DNA of 64,000 nucleotides from [Eubacterium] yurii (GCA_900167215.1 FUZS01000003.1:124001-188000); one strand, 5' to 3'; shown: positions 56,173 to 64,000, numbered from the stretch's first letter. Numbers and translations: made by a program. The notes: generated from the letters alone by a model not told the origin.

Positions 56173-56239
56173 TTAAAATTTTCTTGTTAAATAATTCAAC
56201 TTTAGTATCTTAATTTTATAATTTTAAATATAGCATCTT

Positions 56240-57637
56240 TTAAACCACACCGAAACCAGCAAATATAATTATTATAATAACAGCTATTGTTGGGATAACG
56301 GCCGTACACATACCTATATCAGCATATGACTCTTTATGTTTCATACCTGTAATTCCTAATAGTGTTATTACCGCTCCATTGTGAGGAAGTGTATCCATAC
56401 CACCGCATGCTATAGCTGCAACTCTATGCAATACCTCAGGATTTATACCTTGAGCCTTTGCAATATCAAGAAACTGTGCGCCCATAGTTTCCAAAGCTAT
56501 AGAAAGACCTCCTGATGCTGAACCTGTAACCCCTGCCAAAGATGATGCTGAAACAGCTGTACCTATCAATGGATTTGAAGATAAACCCATTATTGCAGCA
56601 CTTATTACGGTAAAAGCAGCAAGTTTAGAGATAACATTACCATAACCTGTTTCAGATGCTGTATTGAAAATAGCTAAGAATGAACCGTTTGTACCAGAAG
56701 TAAGAGTTTCAACAACATTATCAAACCTCTTATAGTTTAGTATTATAGTAACAATTACACCTATTAAAAGAGCTATTATAAGAGACCAGTTACCTGTTAC
56801 ATTCTTAAGCGTAGTATTATACACCTCTTCAAGGTACTTACCATCACTATTTGGTATTATCTTTCTTGATAAAACAAAATTTATAACCAACACAACAAGA
56901 ATGGGAACAGTAGCTACAAAAAAGTTTGGCAAATCAGTTCTTTCCTCTCCTACTTTAAAGTGTTCATCATAATTTCCATATCCTTCGCCCTTTGCCATAG
57001 CTGATTTTGCTCTTCTTGTAATCCATAACATTCCAAGTCCGAACATAACAATAGTTGCAATTATACCTAATACCGGGGCGGCAAAAGCATCTGTTCCAAA
57101 AAACTTCATCGGAATGGCATTTTGTATTTGTGGAGTTCCTGGTATTGCAGTCATTGTATAAGTAAAAGCTCCTAATGCTATTGAAGCAGGAAGAAGTCTC
57201 TTTGGTATACCCACTTCTCTGAAAAGTTTTGCTCCTATAGGATAAATAGCAAAAGATACGACAAATAAAGAAACACCACCATAAGTCAATACAGAACAAG
57301 AAAGAACTACAGCTAGTATAGCCATATCCTTCCCTAATTTTGATGTAATAAATTTAGAAATTGCATCTGCTGATCCTGACGCTTCCAAAACTTTTCCAAA
57401 AATTGCACCAAGTAAAAATATAGGAAAATAATTCTTTACATAATTGCCCATACTTACCATAAATATCTCTGTATAATGAGCCATCAAATGTGGATCTTCA
57501 CCAACAGAAATAGATGAGATTAAAACAGCAAACAACGCTAAAAGCGGTGCAACAGCAACAACAGAAAAACCTCTAAATGCTAAATACATCAAGAGTCCCA
57601 GAGACAAAATTATCCCTAAAATTCCAATAGCTTGCAT
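56240..57637 (-). CDS. GntP-family permease
   Basis: 465 residues from MQAIGILGIILSLG, behind AGGAGG; the frame runs 27 codons further up without support. Polytopic membrane protein with about a dozen hydrophobic segments, including GGVSLFVVSFAIYPIGAKLF, AIPGTPQIQNAIP and GGMDTLPHNGAVITLL, all GntP/gluconate:H+ symporter blocks. Family substrates are organic acids, including gluconate and, by annotation, 3-hydroxybutyrate. Placed between thl and a CoA-transferase, so a short acid is the best guess. Confidence 0.9.
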   Translation of the reverse strand: MQAIGILGIILSLGLLMYLAFRGFSVVAVAPLLALFAVLISSISVGEDPHLMAHYTEIFMVSMGNYVKNYFPIFLLGAIFGKVLEASGSADAISKFITSKLGKDMAILAVVLSCSVLTYGGVSLFVVSFAIYPIGAKLFREVGIPKRLLPASIALGAFTYTMTAIPGTPQIQNAIPMKFFGTDAFAAPVLGIIATIVMFGLGMLWITRRAKSAMAKGEGYGNYDEHFKVGEERTDLPNFFVATVPILVVLVINFVLSRKIIPNSDGKYLEEVYNTTLKNVTGNWSLIIALLIGVIVTIILNYKRFDNVVETLTSGTNGSFLAIFNTASETGYGNVISKLAAFTVISAAIMGLSSNPLIGTAVSASSLAGVTGSASGGLSIALETMGAQFLDIAKAQGINPEVLHRVAAIACGGMDTLPHNGAVITLLGITGMKHKESYADIGMCTAVIPTIAVIIIIIFAGFGVV

Positions 57638-57689
57638 AACAACATGTCCTCCTAAATATTGTTTTAAATTTTTTAATTTTATTATCTCA

Positions 57690-57736
57690 GTATAGCCGTA
57701 TAAAATGCAAAAATTCATTAATCTATACGACTATAC
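57690..57736 (-). terminator. Hairpin between CoA-transferase and permease genes
   Basis: GTATAGCCGTATA (57690-57702) and TATACGACTATAC (57724-57736), 13-bp stem with one mismatch (G-U on the transcript). No T-run follows on the - strand, so it may be a processing or stabilising hairpin instead. Confidence 0.5.
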
Positions 57737-57766
57737 AGAAATAAATCTAATTTAATATGGAAAAAA

Positions 57767-59326
57767 CTAAAGAAGTTTCAATCCAATTAATTCATCTTTA
57801 AAAATCTTTTCATCCATCAATTTCAATTCTTTTGATATTATCGGTTTAAAATCCATATGAGCTAAAATATCTTTGTCCATATCTACTCCAGGAGCTATTT
57901 CAGTTATCATTAACCCATCTTTAGTCAATTTCAAAACGCATCTCTCTGTTATATAAGTGACATCTTGACCAGTTTCATTTGCATAATCTGCAGAAAAAGT
58001 TACTTGTTCAACTTTTTTGATAAACTTCTTTTCCTTACCTTCTTGAAGAATTGTTAGCTTACCATCCTTTATTTCTTCCTTCAATCCACCTGCAGTAAAT
58101 GTTCCACAAAAAATTACTTTTTTTGTGTTTTGAGAAATATTTATAAATCCTCCGCATCCAGGTATCCTTGGACCAAATTTTGATACATTTATATTTCCCT
58201 TTTCATCGCATTGAGCAAGACCTAAAAATGTTGCATCAAGACCTCCACCATCATAAAAATCAAACTGTGTATCTTGATCTACTATACTGTATGGATTTGC
58301 AGCTCCTCCAAATTTTCCTCCTCCTAGAGGAACTCCACCAGTAATTCCAGCTTCGACACTTAGAGTTATCTTATTTCCTTCACCTTCCTCATTTGCAACT
58401 GCTCCAACAACTTCCGGAATACCAATTCCTAAGTTTATTGTCGCATATGCCTTCATCTCCATGGCACCCCTTCTACCTATGACTTTTCTATTGTCGAGTT
58501 TAGGTGCTTCCATAGTGCTTAGAAGTTTTTTGGTATTCCCACAATAAGAAGGATCTAAGTATTCTCCAAATACTTGTTCATGATATTTAAAGGGATCACT
58601 TGACTTAACCACATAATCAACAAGAGAATTTGGCAATAGAACATATCTTGGATCGAGAGAATTAGCATTTACTATATCTTTTACTTGAACTATTACTTTA
58701 CCTCCGTTATTCTTACAAGCAATAGCCATGTTTGTAGCATCTAAAGAAGCCAGTTCTTCTTCAAAACTTATATTTCCAATTTCGTCAGCAAAAGTACCTT
58801 TAAGTATAACATAATCTAATTTTGGAGTTTCATAATATAAGTATTCTTCACCTTCTATAGTAACTTTTTTTACCAAGTCCTCTTTTGTAATATCATTTAA
58901 TTTTCCACCTTCAAAATCTGGATCAACAAATGTTTTTAATCCAACCTTACTGATTGTGGCTTTTTTTCTTGAAGCTGCATCTCTAAACATATGAGATACA
59001 ACTCCTTGAGGCAAGTTATATGCTTCTATTTTATTTTCAAGAGCTAATTTTTGCAATTTAGGAGCAAGATTCCAGTGACCTCCTACAACTCTCTTTAAAA
59101 GTCCTTCTGGAGAAAAATGGTTTACCGCTCTATCTTTTCCATCTCCTTGACCTGCAGCATAATAAAGAGTTAATCCGGTAGGTTTTTTAGTTTCATTATA
59201 TCTTAATTCCAAAGCCTCTTCTATTTCTTCTGCAACACCTATACCTACGAAACCTCCTGTACCTACAACAGAATTATCTGATATTAAATCTACAGCTTCT
59301 CTTGCGCTTACAAACTTAACTTTCAT
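57767..59326 (-). CDS. Acyl-CoA:acetate / 3-ketoacid CoA-transferase (fused subunits)
   Basis: 519 residues from MKVKFVSAREAVDLISDN, with AGAGGTG 8 nt upstream. Type I CoA-transferase with both halves in one chain, as in propionate or acetate CoA-transferases. Oxyanion-type VGTGGFVGIGVAEEIEE near the start and catalytic Glu in LSVEAGITGGVPLGGGKFGG. Moves CoA between acetate and short acyl or hydroxyacyl acids, so it can end butyrate formation or activate an imported acid. Next to the GntP permease. Confidence 0.92.
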   Translation of the reverse strand: MKVKFVSAREAVDLISDNSVVGTGGFVGIGVAEEIEEALELRYNETKKPTGLTLYYAAGQGDGKDRAVNHFSPEGLLKRVVGGHWNLAPKLQKLALENKIEAYNLPQGVVSHMFRDAASRKKATISKVGLKTFVDPDFEGGKLNDITKEDLVKKVTIEGEEYLYYETPKLDYVILKGTFADEIGNISFEEELASLDATNMAIACKNNGGKVIVQVKDIVNANSLDPRYVLLPNSLVDYVVKSSDPFKYHEQVFGEYLDPSYCGNTKKLLSTMEAPKLDNRKVIGRRGAMEMKAYATINLGIGIPEVVGAVANEEGEGNKITLSVEAGITGGVPLGGGKFGGAANPYSIVDQDTQFDFYDGGGLDATFLGLAQCDEKGNINVSKFGPRIPGCGGFINISQNTKKVIFCGTFTAGGLKEEIKDGKLTILQEGKEKKFIKKVEQVTFSADYANETGQDVTYITERCVLKLTKDGLMITEIAPGVDMDKDILAHMDFKPIISKELKLMDEKIFKDELIGLKLL

Positions 59327-59681
59327 TATTCGACACCTCTTTTTTATAAAAATCACTAAAAATTCAACCAAATATACATACAAAAAGATAAAAAACAAAA
59401 ATATAAGAGTAAAAAATATATAGTATCATAAAATCATTTTATCTACTCACATTAATCTTAAATCATAAAATGTTTTTAAAAAAACATAAACTATTAATAT
59501 AAAAAATTTTACATTTATCATCATTCTCACTAAAAACAGATTATTATTTATATATAAATAATATAATTGAAAACGCTATTTTCAAGAATATCACTATGGT
59601 ATTATTTCTACAACTCTTATTGTCTAAGTTTTTTCGCTATCCTATTTTATGTAAAAAGGTTGTACAAATATTTAAAAATTA
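59327..59681. other. Intergenic region upstream of the CoA-transferase gene
   Basis: 355 bp, AT-rich, no ORF. Contains the palindrome at 59567-59585 and little else that can be recognised. Confidence 0.7.
59567..59585 (-). promoter_or_regulatory. cre-like palindrome
   Basis: TTGAAAACGCTATTTTCAA, perfect 7-bp arms. It matches the cre consensus except for the last fixed C on the + reading. It lies 240 nt before the CoA-transferase start and 97 nt after maoC. Shares AAACGCTAT with the thl box. Confidence 0.5.
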
Positions 59682-60101
59682 TTATTTTTTTGGTGGTGGA
59701 AGAACAGTAGCCATACCTTCCAATACTATCTCACCATTTTGATTCACACAAGTAGTTTTCAACTTCAATATTTTATCTTTTATTTTTTCAACAGCTTCAA
59801 GTGTAGCAGTTATTGTATCTCCAAAATATACAGGCTTTTTGAAACTTAATTCTTGCCCCATATAAATTGTTCCCTCTCCAGGCAACTGCATTCCAAGAAC
59901 AGCTGAAACCAAACCTGCTGTAAGCATTCCATGTGCTATTCTGTTTTTAAACATACCTTCTCCTGCAGAAACCGCATCAATGTGAGCAGGGTTTAAATCC
60001 CCGGTAATACCGGCATACAAATAAACATCTGTTTCGGTAATTGTTTTAGTAAAACTTGCAGTATCTCCAATATTAATCATATCAATACTTTTACCAGCCA
60101 T
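59682..60101 (-). CDS. MaoC-like enoyl-CoA hydratase ((R)-specific, PhaJ type)
   Basis: 139 residues, single hotdog domain. Catalytic D-x(4)-H in AGITGDLNPAHIDAV, and KNRIAHGMLTAGLVSAVLG is the hydratase 2 motif. Enzymes of this form hydrate crotonyl-CoA to (R)-3-hydroxybutyryl-CoA. It is the only dehydratase candidate in the butyrate block, where a crotonase would be expected. SD GGAGGTG. First gene of the leftward block. Confidence 0.92.
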   Translation of the reverse strand: MAGKSIDMINIGDTASFTKTITETDVYLYAGITGDLNPAHIDAVSAGEGMFKNRIAHGMLTAGLVSAVLGMQLPGEGTIYMGQELSFKKPVYFGDTITATLEAVEKIKDKILKLKTTCVNQNGEIVLEGMATVLPPPKK

Positions 60102-60333
60102 AAATGCACCTCCAAAATAAATATTATTGTATCTATGTAAATCTACATCATTAAAAAAAGAATTACTAAAAAATACATAATTATTGTATACACCATAAAT
60201 ATTTTATACAGTAAATGAACAAATTAAAGACGTAAATCATACATAATACACATAAAAACATCAGTAATTTTAGTAAATTGTATAGAAATCAAATAAATTA
60301 AAAAATTTATATATGAAAATGATTCTATATAAA

Positions 60334-60373
60334 ATCCTAAATATTTACTATTTTAGGATACTTCTTTTTTTAG
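60334..60373 (+). terminator. Orphan terminator-like hairpin
   Basis: ATCCTAAA (60334-60341), 10-nt loop, TTTAGGAT (60352-60359), then CTTCTTTTTTT. It would end a + strand transcript, yet no + gene lies upstream; perhaps a small RNA or a leader attenuator for the DUF896 operon. Confidence 0.5.
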
Positions 60374-60496
60374 AATTTGTCAATATTTTTTTACCTTTAC
60401 TACGAGTTTTTAAATTTTTGTTCAAATAACATAGGTATTTAGACTTTAAATTTAAAAAAAATTGTTTTATTTTATATTTAAAAAGTTTTATTTTTA

Positions 60497-60505
60497 TGTT
60501 AGAAT
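60497..60505 (+). promoter_or_regulatory. Extended -10 promoter of the DUF896-cheW-degS-degU operon
   Basis: TGTTAGAAT: extended TG plus TAGAAT (60500-60505), about 50 nt before the first ATG. The -35 (TTTAAA) is weak. Confidence 0.5.
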
Positions 60506-60556
60506 ATCTTGTATTTAATAATATAAAATTTTATTTTCTTTAAAAGATGAGGTAAT

Positions 60557-60739
60557 ATGGAAAATATCCAAAAAATTAGTGAAACAGAATTAATTGACAA
60601 AATAAATGAATATACGAGGTTATCCAAAACAGGAAATCTATCAAAAGAAGATGAAGAGATGAGAAATCATTATAGAAAAGAATATATAAGACGGATAAAA
60701 AATTCTCTTTTATCCGGTTTGGGAAGTATGAATTCTTAG
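60557..60739 (+). CDS. DUF896 family small protein (YnzC-like)
   Basis: 60 residues, two helices: SETELIDKINEYTRLSKTG and EEMRNHYRKEYIRRIKNSL, the DUF896 pattern. In Bacillus a relative (YneB/YnzC group) is linked to SOS and division but the role is unclear. SD GATGAGG. It precedes cheW by 19 nt and is probably cotranscribed. Confidence 0.85.
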   Translation: MENIQKISETELIDKINEYTRLSKTGNLSKEDEEMRNHYRKEYIRRIKNSLLSGLGSMNS

Positions 60740-60758
60740 TATTTTGAGGTATTATTGC

Positions 60759-61220
60759 ATGAATAGAACTTTAGTTGTTTTTAAGGTAGCTGGTCAAAGC
60801 TATTGTACTGATATTTTGAAGATAAAAGAAGTATGCATGAAAAAAGATATTATAGCCATACCTAACTCTCCTTGTTTTGTTGATGGTATTTCCAATCTTA
60901 GAGGTGAAGTAATCTGTATTGTGAATTTGGCTAATAAACTTGGTGTTAAGTCTAATTTAGATAATAAAAATCAAAAAATTATTATAGTTTCAATAAATAA
61001 TTTTTCTATAGGTTTTTTAGTTGATGATATATCAGGGATAATACATGTTTCTATTGATAACATTGAGGTTACTCCTGAAATTCTTTCTAAAAGTAATGTA
61101 TTTGCTGATGGTGTAGTGAAAGAACATGATAAAATAATGATATTATTGGACTTCAATCGCATACTTAATGATAACGAAATTGAGGAAATAGAAAGTTTAA
61201 ATAAGGATGTAAGTTTATGA
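60759..61220 (+). CDS. cheW: CheW-like scaffold protein
   Basis: 153 residues from MNRTLVVFKVAGQSYCTDI, behind GAGGT. Contains the CheW/SH3 signature SNLRGEVICIVNLANKLGV and FLVDDISGIIHV. CheW normally links chemoreceptors to CheA. Here no che gene is adjacent; instead its stop overlaps the degS start by ATGA, so it is made with the DegS kinase. Confidence 0.93.
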   Translation: MNRTLVVFKVAGQSYCTDILKIKEVCMKKDIIAIPNSPCFVDGISNLRGEVICIVNLANKLGVKSNLDNKNQKIIIVSINNFSIGFLVDDISGIIHVSIDNIEVTPEILSKSNVFADGVVKEHDKIMILLDFNRILNDNEIEEIESLNKDVSL

Positions 61221-62353
61221 AGAAAGAATCAGATCATAAAAAAAGCATCAATATAGCCTTAGATAGCATAATCACATCTATGAATGACGGAAAAGAAGAA
61301 ATATTTGCTATTACAGAACAAATAAATAAGGAAAATAGACAGGTTAAAGCAGATATAGCAGAAGTAAGAAGAGAGATAAGATTATATAATGCTCAAATAG
61401 AAAAGTTAAAAAAGATGGAATTAGAAAGTAGAAAAACACTATTGATCGTAAGTAGTGATTTCAATAAGTATAATTCAGATGATATAAAAGATGCCTATGA
61501 TAAGTCATATAATCTTCAACAGGATTTGATGAAGAAACAATTAGAGATAGATTCCATAATTAAAAAATTAGAACTTTTTGAAAACAGAATTCAAAAAAAT
61601 AATGAACTTGTTTCAAAGGCTGACGAATTACTAAGTAGAATAGAGATAATGAGCGACTATATGAAACTTGATTCATCAATTGGCTCTGAAAGCGAAGACT
61701 TATTTACCAAGTGGATACTTTTTCAAGAAAATGAGAAAAATAGGATAGCAAGGGATATACATGACGGTCCAGCTCAAACTATTGCATCTTTAGTAATAAG
61801 ATCTGACATCATAAAAAAGCTTATAGAAAAAGACTCACCTAACACAACAATTTATAAAGAAATAGAACAGCTAAAATTTCAACTTAGGAGTGTAATAAAG
61901 GAAATAAGGAAGATAATGTACGACTTAAGACCCACATCTCTTGATGAACTTGGTTTTTCATCGAGCATTCAAGGTCTAATATCAAAAACTGAAGAAGATT
62001 GTAATATAAAATTTTCTGTAAGTATTGATGAAGACAGTGAAATTAAAAACTCTAATCTTAAGATAATTTGTTTTAGAATCATTCAGGAATCCTTGAATAA
62101 TATCATTAAACACTCTAAGGCAGAAAAAGCTTATATCTATGTAAAAATAACAACTGATTATATTGATATGATTGTTCAAGATAACGGCGTCGGATTTGAT
62201 ACAACAAAAATTAATTCTGCTAATTCTTTTGGGCTATCCTCTTTAAAAGAAAGAGTAGCACTTGTTAACGGAAATGTGAATATAGATTCAAAGTTTTCAA
62301 AAGGTACTGCAATAAATGTTAAAATACCTAATAAGGAGGATGTATATGCATAA
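61217..62353 (+). CDS. degS: DegS-like sensor histidine kinase
   Basis: 378 residues, no membrane segment. N-terminal about 170 residues form a long coiled coil (RQVKADIAEVRREIRLYNAQ and onward), as in Bacillus DegS. HisKA_3 phospho-His in RIARDIHDGPAQTIA, then IMYDLRPTSLDELG and an HATPase with VQDNGVGFD and SFGLSSLKERV. Phosphorylates DegU. Overlaps cheW by 4 nt and degU by 8 nt. Confidence 0.94.
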   Translation: MKKESDHKKSINIALDSIITSMNDGKEEIFAITEQINKENRQVKADIAEVRREIRLYNAQIEKLKKMELESRKTLLIVSSDFNKYNSDDIKDAYDKSYNLQQDLMKKQLEIDSIIKKLELFENRIQKNNELVSKADELLSRIEIMSDYMKLDSSIGSESEDLFTKWILFQENEKNRIARDIHDGPAQTIASLVIRSDIIKKLIEKDSPNTTIYKEIEQLKFQLRSVIKEIRKIMYDLRPTSLDELGFSSSIQGLISKTEEDCNIKFSVSIDEDSEIKNSNLKIICFRIIQESLNNIIKHSKAEKAYIYVKITTDYIDMIVQDNGVGFDTTKINSANSFGLSSLKERVALVNGNVNIDSKFSKGTAINVKIPNKEDVYA

Positions 62354-63005
62354 TGATGCAATAAAAGTGATGATAGTAGATGATCACGAATTAATAAGGG
62401 AAGGAATTTCTAAAATTCTTGATATGGAAAATGATATAGACATAGTATTTAAAGCAAAGTCTGGAATAGAAGCATTGGAGGTTCTTAAAGATGTTAAACC
62501 TGATGTTATCTTGCTTGATATAAATATGAATGAATTAAACGGAATAGAAACGCTTAAGAAAATTAAGTCATCTGGTTCAAAAACTAAAATAATTATGCTA
62601 ACCGTATATGATGATGTTGAATATATTTCCCAAAGTGTAAATTTAGGAGCTAATGGTTATGTTCTTAAAGACTCAGATTCAGATACTTTGATAAAGACAA
62701 TCAAAATAGTAAATGAAGGTGGAAGCTATATACAACCTACTTTAGCAACTCAACTCATAAAACATATGACAAATGAAAAGAAAAATACTAATGATAAAAA
62801 ATCACTTGAACTCTTAACTCGAAGAGAGTTAATAGTTATGAAGGAAATATCTTCAGGTCTTAATAACAAGTCTATCTCAAAAAAACTTAATATAAGTGAA
62901 AAAACCGTTAAAAATCACGTTTCAAGTATACTCAAAAAATTAGAGCTTCAAGATAGAACTCAAGTAGCTATTTATGCTATTAAAAACAAAATAATTGACC
63001 TTTAA
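62346..63005 (+). CDS. degU: DegU-like response regulator
   Basis: 219 residues from MHNDAIKVMIVDDHELIRE; this ATG lies 7 nt from GGAGG, inside the degS end. Receiver domain with acidic pair DD, phospho-Asp in VILLDINMNELNG and Lys in GYVLKDSDSD. LuxR-type helix-turn-helix LTRRELIVMKEISSGLNNK and ISEKTVKNHVSSILKKL. NarL family; controls a transition-state regulon in Bacillus. Followed by a terminator. Confidence 0.95.
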   Translation: MHNDAIKVMIVDDHELIREGISKILDMENDIDIVFKAKSGIEALEVLKDVKPDVILLDINMNELNGIETLKKIKSSGSKTKIIMLTVYDDVEYISQSVNLGANGYVLKDSDSDTLIKTIKIVNEGGSYIQPTLATQLIKHMTNEKKNTNDKKSLELLTRRELIVMKEISSGLNNKSISKKLNISEKTVKNHVSSILKKLELQDRTQVAIYAIKNKIIDL

Positions 63006-63044
63006 AAAAGCTCAGTGTAGATTTTACTACACTAAGCTTTTTTT
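63004..63044. terminator. Bidirectional terminator between degU and yeiH
   Basis: AAAAAAGCTCAGTGTAG (63004-63020) and CTACACTAAGCTTTTTTT (63027-63044), with one unpaired or mismatched base. T7 on +, T6 on -. It overlaps the yeiH stop codon. Confidence 0.9.
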
Positions 63045-64000
63045 AAAATATACCTATTATTTTTTGTACCCCTACACTTACCAATATTATACCAATCCAA
63101 CAAGTTCCACCCAGCAATATTGAATTTTTTCCGCTTTTAATAAGTTTATCCAAGTTAGTATTAAGACCTATAGCCGTCATTGCCATAACAATGAAAAATT
63201 TACTTAAATGTTTCATTGATTTAAAAAAAGAATGAATTAAATCAACTATCTCTTTTGAAAAAATATTTTGTCCTATCAATATCTCTAAAACTGTAGTAAT
63301 AAGAGATGCCAAAATAAAATAAAGCACAAACATAGGAAGTATCTTTTTTATACTTAATTTACTCTTATCATTGTTTTTGTTTTTATTCATCATTATTGCC
63401 AAAACTGTTGTTATAGGTATTATAGCCAACGTCCTTGTAAGTTTGACTATAGTTGCACTGTCAAGCACTGCTCCATTTGTACCATGCACACTATCCCATA
63501 CTGAAGCAGCGGCAGTAACTGATGAAGTATCGTTTATTGCTGTACCTGCAAAAAGTGCAAAGCCTTCATTTGAAAATCCTAATATATCCCCTATGGTAGG
63601 AAATATAAGTGCTGCAATTAGATTAAATAAAAAAACAACAGATATAGATTGAGCAATTTCATCATCTTTTGCTTCTATTACAGGTGCAGTTGCAGCTATT
63701 GCTGATCCCCCACAGATGGAGGAACCCACACCAATTAAGATTGCAATTTTTTTATCCAAATCAACTACTCTTGACATTAGATATGACACTATCAGTGAAC
63801 AAGATATAGTAGATAAAATTACAGGGAGAGACACTGCCCCTACCTGTACTACAACTTTCAAATTCAATCCAAATCCAAGTAATATTACTGCATATTGTAA
63901 TATTTTTTTAGAAGTAAATGCTATTCCACTATCCAAGTCTGCCCTTTTTTTTAATATTAAAGCTAATAATATACCAAAAATCATACCAAAAACAGGTCCA
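63043..64000 (-). CDS. YeiH/UPF0324 family membrane protein, 5'-truncated by window end
   Basis: 318 residues visible, reading from the right edge as G-P-V-F-G-M-I-F-G, so the true start lies beyond base 64000. About nine hydrophobic segments. ILQYAVILLGFGLNL, VGSSICGGSAIAATAPVI and FAGTAINDTSSVTAAASV are characteristic of this putative sulfate or anion exporter family. Convergent with degU. Substrate not established. Confidence 0.9.
   Translation of the reverse strand, partial: GPVFGMIFGILLALILKKRADLDSGIAFTSKKILQYAVILLGFGLNLKVVVQVGAVSLPVILSTISCSLIVSYLMSRVVDLDKKIAILIGVGSSICGGSAIAATAPVIEAKDDEIAQSISVVFLFNLIAALIFPTIGDILGFSNEGFALFAGTAINDTSSVTAAASVWDSVHGTNGAVLDSATIVKLTRTLAIIPITTVLAIMMNKNKNNDKSKLSIKKILPMFVLYFILASLITTVLEILIGQNIFSKEIVDLIHSFFKSMKHLSKFFIVMAMTAIGLNTNLDKLIKSGKNSILLGGTCWIGIILVSVGVQKIIGIF

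Larger units (their letters stand above)
55726..56239. other. Long intergenic region upstream of thl
   Basis: 514 bp without an ORF. Seen in it: the thl -10 TATAAT (55793-55788, - strand), the flanking inverted repeat 55754-55832, a Rex-like site near 55928-55945, and the repeat pair 56092-56172. The remainder is AT-rich and featureless. Confidence 0.75.
60102..60556. other. Intergenic region between divergent maoC and DUF896 genes
   Basis: 455 bp, very AT-rich. Contains a terminator-like hairpin at 60334-60373 without an obvious parent gene, a weak Fur-box-like TGAAAATGATTCTAT (60313-60327), and an extended -10 before the DUF896 gene. No ORF above background. Confidence 0.7.

Noticed and set aside
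56967-57299. 110-codon ORF in another frame of the GntP permease gene
   Set aside because: Cys/Tyr/Arg-rich off-frame translation within a clear membrane protein; the Cys richness is not a SCIFF peptide.
60313-60327. Fur box TGAAAATGATTCTAT as a firm regulatory site
   Set aside because: Only partial match to the 7-1-7 consensus in very AT-rich DNA; kept only as a remark.
1-64000. Anti-phage system, prophage, IS element, CRISPR array or integrative element
   Set aside because: No transposase, integrase, capsid, Cas, restriction or toxin-antitoxin genes were recognised; gene order and base composition look like ordinary chromosome throughout.

Overview
The window is strongly AT-rich and reads as one continuous chromosomal segment of a low-GC Gram-positive anaerobe of class Clostridia. 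Grounds for this: class-specific genes and synteny (yabN-hup, rapZ-yvcK-whiA-ptsH, a SCIFF-peptide maturase, DegS/DegU, PurR, a CIRCE site), a complete selenocysteine set selD-selA-selB, and a butyryl-CoA pathway with EtfAB. The combination resembles small-genome Peptostreptococcales/Tissierellales anaerobes; that placement is inference. No phage, IS element, CRISPR array, rRNA or tRNA was recognised.

Layout. 1-4.0 kb (+): 3' part of secA, prfB with a programmed +1 frameshift, recO, and a DUF4342 membrane protein. 4.0-12.2 kb (-): selD (itself a UGA-containing selenoprotein gene), selA, selB, a GNAT acetyltransferase, glyQ, glyS. 12.4-13.8 kb (+): yabN-like methylase and HU. 14-15.9 kb (-): htpG under a perfect CIRCE operator. 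16-28.7 kb (+): DJ-1 family, typA, the SCIFF maturase, a PLP decarboxylase-like protein, rplM-rpsI with an L13-type leader, an eroded rlmH, prfA, tsaC/ywlC, rpiB, upp, tagO-like and wecB (wall precursor genes). 29.1-33.2 kb (-): purR, and rapZ-yvcK-whiA-ptsH. 33.4-49.9 kb (-): a glutaredoxin-like protein, hslO, clpX-clpP-tig, an FAD protein, rbgA, rplS, a D-2-hydroxyacid dehydrogenase, ftsY, a hypothetical, a Fur-family protein without the usual sensory histidines, pepF, a Gx transporter, pgi, miaA and a CobD-like aminotransferase. 50.1-60.1 kb (-): hbd, etfA, etfB, bcd, thl, a GntP permease, an acyl-CoA:acetate CoA-transferase and a MaoC-type hydratase. 60.5-63 kb (+): DUF896 protein, CheW, DegS, DegU. 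The right edge holds a 5'-truncated YeiH-family membrane protein (-).

Functional picture. UGA is used in three ways here: as a stop, as the autoregulatory frameshift stop of RF2, and as a selenocysteine codon in selD. The 50-60 kb block can convert acetyl-CoA to butyryl-CoA with electron-transferring flavoprotein. Its only dehydratase candidate is a MaoC/PhaJ-type protein, typically (R)-specific, placed beside a CoA-transferase and a GntP permease. This fits use of exogenous 3-hydroxybutyrate or a related short acid. Cre-like palindromes near thl and the CoA-transferase suggest catabolite control.

Non-coding structure. A roughly 115-122 bp element with imperfect terminal inverted repeats occurs three times in intergenic DNA (13.9, 33.2 and 50.0 kb). 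A second family of nested inverted repeats lies at 28.7-28.9 and 56.1 kb, with a long composite hairpin behind thl. Many ORF starts had to be moved downstream to the Met that follows a Shine-Dalgarno sequence; these are noted per gene. No database search was possible, so family calls rest on recognised motifs, length and context.
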